A stretch of 6,186 nucleotides of DNA from Candidatus Babelota bacterium. GTDB taxonomy: Bacteria; JAGOBX01. The first letter of the stretch is position 1, and each line of letters begins with the position of its first letter. Positions 1-5,769 of the stretch are shown here, one piece after another. Both the position numbers and the translations under genes were made by a program. The DNA lies in NCBI GenBank assembly GCA_017999075.1, contig JAGOBX010000228.1:1-6186 (forward strand). Direction: 5' to 3'. The notes under the pieces were generated by a model that searched no databases, was not told the DNA's origin, and saw nothing but the letters and a program-made list of their open reading frames with translations.

Positions 1-981
1 GAACTTAAAGGATATAATGTAATAGGTTTTAATTCCGGAGAAAAAACCATTGAATATTTAGGAGGATTAATTTCAGGTTATCCGGAATTGATAATAACTG
101 ATTACAAGTTAGCAAGCAAAAACGGATTGGAATTGTTAAATGAAATAAAAAACAGGTTTGGAGATCAGATACACATAATTATTATGACAGGTTACGGAGA
201 CAAATCACTTGTAATCGACAGTTTCAGGCAAGGTGCGGATGATTTTCTTGATAAACCTGTGAGCATAAACAATATTCTGGAAAGCATATCAAAAATAGAA
301 AAAAAGAACAAAAACATTTTATCTAAAACAAGGATTGAAGATTATTTTTCAGAAGTATCACACGAACTCAGAAACAGGCTGACAGGAATAATTACGCATT
401 TTGATAATTTAGAATCAAAAAACCATGCTGAAAACCTTGATTTCATTAAAAACGAAGTTTATAACCTTGATGATATGATAAAAAATATTCTTGACATAGG
501 TAATCTGGAAACCGACAGAATCAAGCTCAACTTTTCAAAAGTATCAATCAGAGAATTATTGGAATATTCAGTAAATCTTCTTACTCCGAACGCAAAGAAT
601 AAAGGAATCAAATTTGAAACATCTATTAACGATTGCATCATTTCTATAGATAAAGAAAAAATGCTTCAAGTACTCATAAATTTAATTTTGAACGCTATAT
701 ATTATTCAAATGAAAATTCAGTTATTTCAATAAGAACTTTTGTATCTACATCCGAAATACAAATTGATATTGCTGACCAGAATGAAAAAATACCTGTTGA
801 ATACAGAGAAAAAATTTTCGAAAAAAAGTTCAGGTTATCGGAAAACACTAAAGGTTACGGAATCGGGTTATATATTGTAAAAAAAATCGTCAATGCTCAT
901 AGCGGTTCAATAAATGTTGTTAATAATGAAGATACCGGGAATATTTTCAGAATAAAATTTAATTTGTCAGATAAAAATTAA
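1..981 (+). CDS. Receiver-histidine kinase (REC-HisKA-HATPase), 5' partial
   Basis: The frame is open from base 1, so the gene begins upstream of the window; 326 residues are visible and the TTG at 88 is not a credible start because it lies inside the receiver. Residues 1-95 are a response-regulator receiver lacking about its first 20 residues (including the acidic metal-binding pair): phospho-acceptor Asp34 in IITDYKL, Thr63 in IMTG, Lys85 in LDKP. A HisKA dimerisation segment follows with His121 in SHELRNRLTG, the expected autophosphorylation site. The ATPase domain has a good N box (Asn231 in LILNAIYYS), an F-box-like IFEKKF, and a good G2 box (GYGIGL, 285-290). The G1 box is degenerate: DQNEKIP (259-265) where DxGxGIP is usual. 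No membrane segment is visible, so it is probably cytoplasmic. It lies 49 bases before cheR, suggesting a role in the chemosensory pathway, but its signal and partner are unknown. Domain calls are firm; kinase activity is uncertain. Confidence 0.9.
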   Translation, partial: ELKGYNVIGFNSGEKTIEYLGGLISGYPELIITDYKLASKNGLELLNEIKNRFGDQIHIIIMTGYGDKSLVIDSFRQGADDFLDKPVSINNILESISKIEKKNKNILSKTRIEDYFSEVSHELRNRLTGIITHFDNLESKNHAENLDFIKNEVYNLDDMIKNILDIGNLETDRIKLNFSKVSIRELLEYSVNLLTPNAKNKGIKFETSINDCIISIDKEKMLQVLINLILNAIYYSNENSVISIRTFVSTSEIQIDIADQNEKIPVEYREKIFEKKFRLSENTKGYGIGLYIVKKIVNAHSGSINVVNNEDTGNIFRIKFNLSDKN

Positions 982-1017
982 TGATAACGATTAAGAAATT
1001 CAATATTAAATTTAATC

Positions 1018-1021
1018 AGGA
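1018..1021 (+). promoter_or_regulatory. Shine-Dalgarno for the cheR start at 1031
   Basis: AGGA lies 9 bases before ATG 1031, a normal distance. A competing start, ATG 1046 in the same frame, has the weaker GGTGG (1033-1037) 8 bases before it. Both starts keep the whole conserved protein, differing only by five residues, so the sequence does not settle the choice. Confidence 0.5.
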
Positions 1022-1030
1022 AATAACAGT

Positions 1031-1849
1031 ATGGTGGTAAAACTTATGAACTTTAGTATTGAATTAAATGATTCTGATTTTACATATTTCAGAAATTTAG
1101 TTTATGATATATGCGGAATATGTATTTCAGCAGACAAAAAAGAAATGCTCAAATGCAGGATCAACAAACGGCTTAAAGATTTAAATCTTGAGTCTTATAA
1201 GGAATACAAAAATTATATAAAAAACAACAGCGAAGAAATTACAAATTTCATAAATGCAGTCAGCACTAATAAAACAGATTTTTTCAGGGAAAAAAATCAT
1301 TTTGATTTTTTAAGCGAGCACATAAAAAAAAATATAAATAAAATGAAAGATCTTTATATTTGGAGCGCAGCCTGTTCTACAGGCGAAGAACCTTATTCAA
1401 TAGCTATGACTTTAAATGAAGAATTATATGACAACCCTAATGTCAATTCTCTAATACTTGCTACTGACATAGACACAAATGTATTGGCAAAAGCATATAA
1501 AGGTTCATATAAGCACGACCAGATTCAAGGAATTCCGAGACATCTGCTTTTAAAATATTTTGAGAAATCAGGAGATTCGTATAACATAAAAAAAAATCTG
1601 CGCGAAGTTTTAAGGTTCAAACATCTTAATCTTATCGAACCGTTTCCATTCAATAAAAAATTTGATTTCATATTCTGCAGAAATGTAATGATATATTTCG
1701 ACTCAAAAACTCAGCAGGAACTTGTTAACAAATTTTACAATATGATTAAACCAGGCGGTTATTTGTTTATTGGACATTCCGAATCACTGACAAGACTGAA
1801 CATTAAATTTAAATATATAAAACCTGCAGTTTACCAAAAAGCGGAGTGA
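1031..1849 (+). CDS. cheR: CheR, chemotaxis receptor methyltransferase
   Basis: CheR transfers methyl groups from S-adenosylmethionine to glutamates on chemoreceptors in the cytoplasm, opposing CheB during adaptation. The 272-residue product has the family's usual length. Residues 8-75 form the helical CheR N-terminal domain. The methyltransferase domain follows: TDFFR (82-86), the SAM-binding loop SAACSTGEEPYS (112-123), ATDID (144-148), FCRNVMIYFD (215-224) and the late KPGGYLFIGHSESL motif. All key motifs are intact. The beta-subdomain between about residues 160 and 198 looks a few residues shorter than in enterobacterial CheR as I remember it, hinting that it does not dock on a receptor C-terminal pentapeptide. 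The start could be 1031 or 1046. It ends 5 bases before the next gene, suggesting translational coupling. Base 1324 begins a run of nine A. Confidence 0.96.
   Translation: MVVKLMNFSIELNDSDFTYFRNLVYDICGICISADKKEMLKCRINKRLKDLNLESYKEYKNYIKNNSEEITNFINAVSTNKTDFFREKNHFDFLSEHIKKNINKMKDLYIWSAACSTGEEPYSIAMTLNEELYDNPNVNSLILATDIDTNVLAKAYKGSYKHDQIQGIPRHLLLKYFEKSGDSYNIKKNLREVLRFKHLNLIEPFPFNKKFDFIFCRNVMIYFDSKTQQELVNKFYNMIKPGGYLFIGHSESLTRLNIKFKYIKPAVYQKAE
1843..1846 (+). promoter_or_regulatory. Shine-Dalgarno deciding the receiver start at 1855
   Basis: GGAG inside the last codons of cheR lies 8 bases before ATG 1855. An in-frame GTG at 1846 overlaps this element and so could not use it, which favours 1855. 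The site is embedded in the upstream coding region, typical of coupled genes. Confidence 0.65.
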
Positions 1850-1854
1850 TTAAT

Positions 1855-2226
1855 ATGGAAAAGAAAAAAAATGTTTTGCTTGTTGACAATGATAAACCTA
1901 TAACTGAAATGCTTAAAATCCGTCTTGAAAATATGAATTTCAACATTGTAGAAGCAGGCGACGGATTGGCAGCCATATCAGAAATACGCAAAAACATTTT
2001 TTCACTCGTTATTCTTGATCTTGATATGCCTGGACTTAATGGTATGGATGTGCTGCGAATTATCAAAAGCGACAGTAAATTAGAATCTGTTAAAGTTATA
2101 ATTCTTAGCGGAGTTCTGGATGAAGACATAAAAAAAACAGCGTTTGAACTCGGATGCAGCGCTTTTATATCAAAACCGTTCAGAGCATCTCAAATAATCG
2201 AAAAAATAAATGAAATATTAAAGTGA
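1855..2226 (+). CDS. Stand-alone CheY-like response regulator receiver
   Basis: A single-domain receiver of 123 residues with no output domain, the right length for CheY. It is probably phosphorylated by CheA (or the upstream receiver-kinase) and would act in the cytoplasm by binding a motor or another partner. Visible active-site residues: phospho-acceptor Asp55 in LVILDLDMPGLNG, Ser85 in IILSG (the Thr/Ser switch position), Lys107 in FISKPF, and Phe104 at the usual aromatic switch position. The N-terminal acidic pocket reads Val-Asp11-Asn12-Asp13 instead of Val-Asp-Asp; Asn12 aligns with the direct Mg2+ ligand (Asp13 of E. coli CheY). ATG 1855 is preferred over GTG 1846 because of its ribosome site. 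It sits between cheR and cheB, so a chemotaxis role is likely. Calling it the flagellar CheY would be inference, so no symbol is given. Confidence 0.92.
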   Translation: MEKKKNVLLVDNDKPITEMLKIRLENMNFNIVEAGDGLAAISEIRKNIFSLVILDLDMPGLNGMDVLRIIKSDSKLESVKVIILSGVLDEDIKKTAFELGCSAFISKPFRASQIIEKINEILK

Positions 2227-2303
2227 ATCATATTGTGAACGCTCTCCGGATTAAAAATTGGAGAGAGGTTCTTCTGAAAAATCTGGAAGGATTATTTAAA
2301 TGA
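2223..2303 (+). CDS. Possible 26-codon mini-ORF bridging receiver gene and cheB
   Basis: An open frame starts at GTG 2223, overlapping the receiver's stop codon (GTGA), and ends at TGA 2301-2303, overlapping the cheB start (ATGA at 2300). The predicted 26-residue peptide begins VNHIVNALRIKNWREV and ends LEGLFK; it matches no family I know. There is no good Shine-Dalgarno before GTG 2223, so it would depend on re-initiation by ribosomes finishing the receiver gene. It covers the whole 73-base gap and runs through the inverted repeat there, so if translated it could act as a coupling or leader frame for cheB. An open frame this long is not rare by chance in AT-rich DNA, so this is a weak call. 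Confidence 0.18.
   Translation: MNHIVNALRIKNWREVLLKNLEGLFK
2237..2271 (+). repeat. Inverted repeat / RNA hairpin before cheB
   Basis: GAAC (2237-2240) pairs with GTTC (2268-2271), and CTCTCC (2242-2247) pairs with GGAGAG (2260-2265), with one unpaired base on the left and two on the right between the stems. Two G-U pairs could extend the inner stem, leaving an 8-base loop. No T-run follows, so it is not a standard rho-independent terminator. It lies between the receiver gene and the cheB ribosome site at 2285-2290. An mRNA processing, stability or attenuation element is possible. Confidence 0.5.
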
Positions 2304-3352
2304 ACAAAGTCAAAGTATTGATTGTAGATGATTCAGCTGTAGTGCGGAATATTTTAGCATCAAATCTCAAGCCATACAATGATATAGAAGTTGTAGGCAC
2401 AGCGTCAAATCCGTATGAAGCAAGGGATATGATAGTCAGTTTGAAACCTGATGTTATTACTCTTGATATTGAAATGCCGCGTATGAACGGTCTGGAATTT
2501 ATTTCCGTGCTAATGAAAAGTTTTCCGCTGCCGATTATAGTAATAAGTTCGTTAGTCAGCGGGAAATGCGAAACAAGTCTGCTTGCATTAGAACTTGGCG
2601 CAGTAGATATTTTCGCTAAACCTACTGCGGACGTTTCAAGAAAACTTCCGTTAATAATAAACGAACTTCACGACAAAATAATTTCAGTTTCAACTGCTAA
2701 AATATTCAAAAAACAGGAAAAAACATTTGTTCCTGATGAAAAAAAAATAAGTCTTTCAAATCTTTCAAATATAAATGCCACTGAAAAAATTATTGCTATC
2801 GGAGCTTCTACTGGCGGTACAGAAGCTATAAAAAGAGTGCTTGAACAATTGCCTCCAAATATGCCTCCGATAATAATGACCCAGCATATGCCTGCAGGTT
2901 TTACAAACTCATTTGCAAAACGCTTAAACGATATCTGCAAAAACCTTGAAGTGCGCGAAGCTGCGGATAATGATAAACTTTATCAGGGACTGGCGTTATT
3001 AGCTCCAGGCAATTACCATCTTCTTCTTGCGCGAGACGGAGCAAAATATAAAGTTTTAGTTAAAGACGGTCCTAAAGTGTGTCATCAGCGTCCAGCGGTT
3101 GACGTTATGTTTTTATCTGCCGCAGAAGTTGCAGGTAAGAATGCTGTGGGTGTAATATTAACAGGTATGGGATCTGACGGAGCAGCAGGATTGCTGGCTA
3201 TGAAAAACAAGGGAGCCAAAACTATTTCTCAAAGCGAAAAAACATGTGTGGTTTACGGTATGCCGCGCGAAGCTGTTTTAAAAGGAGCGGCAGATTTTAT
3301 TGAAGACCTGGATGCAATACCTAACAGAATTATTCGTTTGTTAAATAATTGA
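2300..3352 (+). CDS. cheB: CheB, receptor methylesterase/glutamine deamidase
   Basis: CheB removes methyl groups from receptor glutamates (and commonly deamidates receptor glutamines) when phosphorylated by CheA, giving adaptation. The 350-residue protein has the standard two-domain layout and normal length. The receiver (about 4-125) has Asp10-Asp11, phospho-acceptor Asp56 in ITLDIEMPRMNG, Ser83 in VISS and Lys107 in FAKP. A variable linker covers about 130-160. The esterase domain (about 162-350) has the catalytic triad: Ser170 in GASTGG, His196 in TQHMPAGF and Asp293 in LTGMGSDG, plus the conserved HQRPAVDVMF segment. All catalytic residues are present. ATG 2300 is supported by GGAAGG (2285-2290), 9 bases upstream, and by an N-terminus starting directly with the receiver's first strand. 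The flanking gaps on both sides contain inverted repeats, unlike the other junctions. Confidence 0.97.
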   Translation: MNKVKVLIVDDSAVVRNILASNLKPYNDIEVVGTASNPYEARDMIVSLKPDVITLDIEMPRMNGLEFISVLMKSFPLPIIVISSLVSGKCETSLLALELGAVDIFAKPTADVSRKLPLIINELHDKIISVSTAKIFKKQEKTFVPDEKKISLSNLSNINATEKIIAIGASTGGTEAIKRVLEQLPPNMPPIIMTQHMPAGFTNSFAKRLNDICKNLEVREAADNDKLYQGLALLAPGNYHLLLARDGAKYKVLVKDGPKVCHQRPAVDVMFLSAAEVAGKNAVGVILTGMGSDGAAGLLAMKNKGAKTISQSEKTCVVYGMPREAVLKGAADFIEDLDAIPNRIIRLLNN

Positions 3353-3378
3353 AACCTGTAAATTACAGAATTTCAATT
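3347..3378 (+). repeat. Imperfect 32-base dyad at the cheB-cheA junction
   Basis: The outer arms AATTGAAA (3347-3354) and TTTCAATT (3371-3378) are perfect inverted repeats. Inside them lies the odd-length palindrome CTGTAAATTACAG (3356-3368). One base (left) and two bases (right) separate inner and outer arms. The dyad covers the cheB stop codon and ends 6 bases before the cheA ribosome site. As RNA it could form a 13-pair hairpin with an AAT loop. There is no following T-run and the stem is AT-rich, so it is not a normal terminator. It could be a protein-binding operator or an mRNA structure affecting cheA translation or transcript processing. Confidence 0.55.
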
Positions 3379-3395
3379 TATTCCGAGGATAAATT

Positions 3396-5726
3396 ATGAA
3401 AAATAAAATTATATCTGATGAAATAATAAAAAATATTAAAAACGAAACTGACAGTATCAGAAATACTCTGAACCTGACGTTCGTAATGAATGATTTAACA
3501 TCTCAAGAATTAAAAGTGATGTGCGAAATCAGTCTTCAATCAGAACAAATTTCAGAAGTATTCAAAAAATATGATATTACCATTTTAGAACGCGGATTCA
3601 AGTCAATAGATAAAATGATTAATGCAAATATGTTTGGAGACATACAGTATTCTATTGCATTATCTTATGTTCTTAATATTCATGAAATGCTTGAAGAAGC
3701 GTTGGAAATATTCTATGCTTCCGGAACAATCCCGGATGACAATATCAATCAGATCAACAAATTCATTACAATGATTGATAACTTTGAAAAAAATAAAACC
3801 AGCGAAGAAAAAGAATATTCAGATGAATATGAAGATATAGAATTAGCTCCGAGTGATTTAGCCAGGCCGGATCAAAAAAAACCTGAAATACAAGAATCCC
3901 AACTGGAAAACATTGATGATTTAGACGGGAAATATGAATATTTAACTGTCGAAAATATCGAGTTCATCAATGATTTTATATGTGAAACAGATGAAATGCT
4001 TCAATCAGGAGAACAGCAATTCCTGATTCTTGAAAATCAGCCTGACAATGCAGAAGCAATAAATACTGTTTTCAGAAATATACATTCAATAAAAGGATCC
4101 GCAGGATTTATGGGGCTTAAAGAAATATCGAAACTTTCTCATACTATGGAAAATATTCTTGATAAATGCAGAAATAATGAACTTAAAATAAACGAATCGA
4201 TTATCAGCGTCCTTCTGCAGTCTCTTGATTTCTTAAAACTGCTGCTAAAAAATTTACAGTTAAGAGTAAAAATTCTCCACAATCAGGAAACCAATTCAGA
4301 GTTGCCCGTTATCAGTATATCTGACATTATAAAAAAACTGCATGCAATCCTTCACAATAAACAAATTCCTGATGATAAAAAAGAAAAAAAACAAAAAACA
4401 AAAAATACTGTTTTTCTGGATACTGAAAATAAACCCGAATCAAACAAAGAATCGTCAGATAACACTGATTCCGCGTCATTATCAACTGTAAAACAGGAAA
4501 ATACAGAACAATCAGCAAAGGTTTCAAGCGTTCAGATGCCTTCACAGGATTTTCAAACAGACGCTATAAGGGTTCCTATAAAAAAAATAGATAATGTTTC
4601 AGAAATGATAGGCGAACTTATGATTTCGTTATCATTATTAAAACAATCAGAAGAAATTCAAAAAATAAAAAATTCCGACACTCTTTTAAAACTCAACAGC
4701 ATAGAACTTATAACAGATATGCTTCAGTCAAACATACTTAAAATGCGTATGTTTCCGATAAAATCAGTATATGATAAACTTAACAGGCAGATACGCGATT
4801 TGATACAAAAATCAGGAAAAAAAGCAAGATTCGTTACAAAAGGCGAACGTACTGAAGTCGATAAAACTGTTATTGACCAGATATACGCTCCGCTCACTCA
4901 CGCAATAAGAAACTCTATGGATCACGGAATAGAATCTCCTGAAATACGAATCTCAAAAAATAAATGCGAAGAAGGCACTATTCAGCTCAGCGCTGAAAAC
5001 CGCGGAGATAATATTGTAATTGAAATATCAGATGACGGCGCAGGATTAAACAAAAAACGAATACTTGAAAAAGCAATAGCCAACAAAATAATCAATCCCA
5101 ATGATATTCCGTCAGACAAACAGATTTATGATTTTATTTTTCATCCGGGATTTTCCACTGCAGAACAAATCACTGAAATTTCAGGACGCGGAGTTGGAAT
5201 GGACGTAGTAAAAAAAACCGTGATTAACCTCGGAGGAAGAATTGATATTGAAACAGAAAAAGATAAAGGTACAAAATTCATTATTATTCTGCCTCTGTCA
5301 GCGTCTATAATTGACGGAATAATTGTGAGCGTTGGCAAAAGTAAATTTATATTTCCTATACTAAAAATCAAACATACTTTAACTCCGGAAAAAGATTCAA
5401 TTAAAACTGTTTACGGAAATAATGGTGAATTTATTGTTTTTGACAATAATACAGTGCCCTTATTAACCCTCGGTAAATTCTATGGTCTTGATTATAAAAT
5501 AAAAAATCCGAAAGATTCTATAGTTTTAATTGTTGAGTATGACAACAAAAGTTTTGGTATTATGGTCGATGAAATACTTTACCGTCAAAAAGTTGTAACT
5601 AAAAGTCTTAACGACGATTTAAAAAATATATGCGGAGTTAAAACCGCTACTGTTTTAGGCGACGGCAGCGTAGGAATGATTCTGGAACCTGAAGAAATAA
5701 TTAAAGAGTTTTTAAAAATGAAATAA
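3396..5726 (+). CDS. cheA: CheA, chemotaxis histidine kinase with N-terminal extension
   Basis: CheA autophosphorylates in receptor-CheW arrays and passes phosphate to CheY-type receivers and CheB. It has 776 residues, longer than many CheA proteins. Residues 1-130 are a helix-rich region I do not recognise, followed by an acidic linker (131-182). The HPt/P1 domain (about 183-290) has phospho-site His230 in NIHSIKGSAGF. Residues 295-388 are polar, Lys/Ser/Asn-rich and probably disordered; no P2 receiver-docking domain is apparent. The P3 dimerisation domain (391-455) ends with KMRMFPI. The P4 ATPase (about 460-635) has the N box HAIRNSMDHGIE (Asn506), G1 DDGAG (546-550), PGFSTA and G2 GRGVGMDVV (597-605). 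The P5 CheW-like domain runs from about 640 to 770. All catalytic motifs are intact. One small oddity is APLTH where DPLTH is usual. GAGG (3385-3388), 7 bases upstream, supports ATG 3396. Two stop codons in tandem (TAATAA) end the gene. Confidence 0.97.
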   Translation: MKNKIISDEIIKNIKNETDSIRNTLNLTFVMNDLTSQELKVMCEISLQSEQISEVFKKYDITILERGFKSIDKMINANMFGDIQYSIALSYVLNIHEMLEEALEIFYASGTIPDDNINQINKFITMIDNFEKNKTSEEKEYSDEYEDIELAPSDLARPDQKKPEIQESQLENIDDLDGKYEYLTVENIEFINDFICETDEMLQSGEQQFLILENQPDNAEAINTVFRNIHSIKGSAGFMGLKEISKLSHTMENILDKCRNNELKINESIISVLLQSLDFLKLLLKNLQLRVKILHNQETNSELPVISISDIIKKLHAILHNKQIPDDKKEKKQKTKNTVFLDTENKPESNKESSDNTDSASLSTVKQENTEQSAKVSSVQMPSQDFQTDAIRVPIKKIDNVSEMIGELMISLSLLKQSEEIQKIKNSDTLLKLNSIELITDMLQSNILKMRMFPIKSVYDKLNRQIRDLIQKSGKKARFVTKGERTEVDKTVIDQIYAPLTHAIRNSMDHGIESPEIRISKNKCEEGTIQLSAENRGDNIVIEISDDGAGLNKKRILEKAIANKIINPNDIPSDKQIYDFIFHPGFSTAEQITEISGRGVGMDVVKKTVINLGGRIDIETEKDKGTKFIIILPLSASIIDGIIVSVGKSKFIFPILKIKHTLTPEKDSIKTVYGNNGEFIVFDNNTVPLLTLGKFYGLDYKIKNPKDSIVLIVEYDNKSFGIMVDEILYRQKVVTKSLNDDLKNICGVKTATVLGDGSVGMILEPEEIIKEFLKMK

Positions 5727-5753
5727 TAATTGTGTTTTGCAATTTTTAATCTT

Positions 5754-5760
5754 GGAGGTG
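5754..5760 (+). promoter_or_regulatory. Strong Shine-Dalgarno for cheW
   Basis: GGAGGTG, the closest match to the anti-Shine-Dalgarno in the window, lies 9 bases before ATG 5770. It fits cheW needing independent and high translation, since CheW is usually made in amounts comparable with or above CheA; that last point is general knowledge, not shown here. Confidence 0.8.
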
Positions 5761-5769
5761 TATCAGTTT

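Noticed and set aside
88-90. TTG as start codon of the first gene
   Set aside because: The same frame is open back to base 1 and those residues belong to the receiver fold, so the gene starts outside the window.
989-1017. GATTAA/TTAATC inverted repeat before cheR
   Set aside because: Only six AT-rich pairs around a 17-base loop; expected by chance in this composition and not followed by a T-run.
1846-1848. GTG start for the CheY-like receiver
   Set aside because: It overlaps the only ribosome-binding sequence; ATG 1855 has that sequence at a normal distance and begins just before the first receiver strand.
1809-2129. Minus-strand open frames inside cheR/receiver, cheB and cheA
   Set aside because: They lie opposite strongly conserved coding sequence, have no recognisable domains or ribosome sites, and are complements of the real genes.
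2271-2289. CTTC/GAAG pairing that could hide the cheB ribosome site
   Set aside because: Four base pairs is too little to support a regulatory claim.
5728-5747. AATTG/CAATT hairpin followed by a T-run after cheA, terminator-like
   Set aside because: The stem is five pairs with a single G-C, too weak to terminate, and cheW clearly continues the operon.
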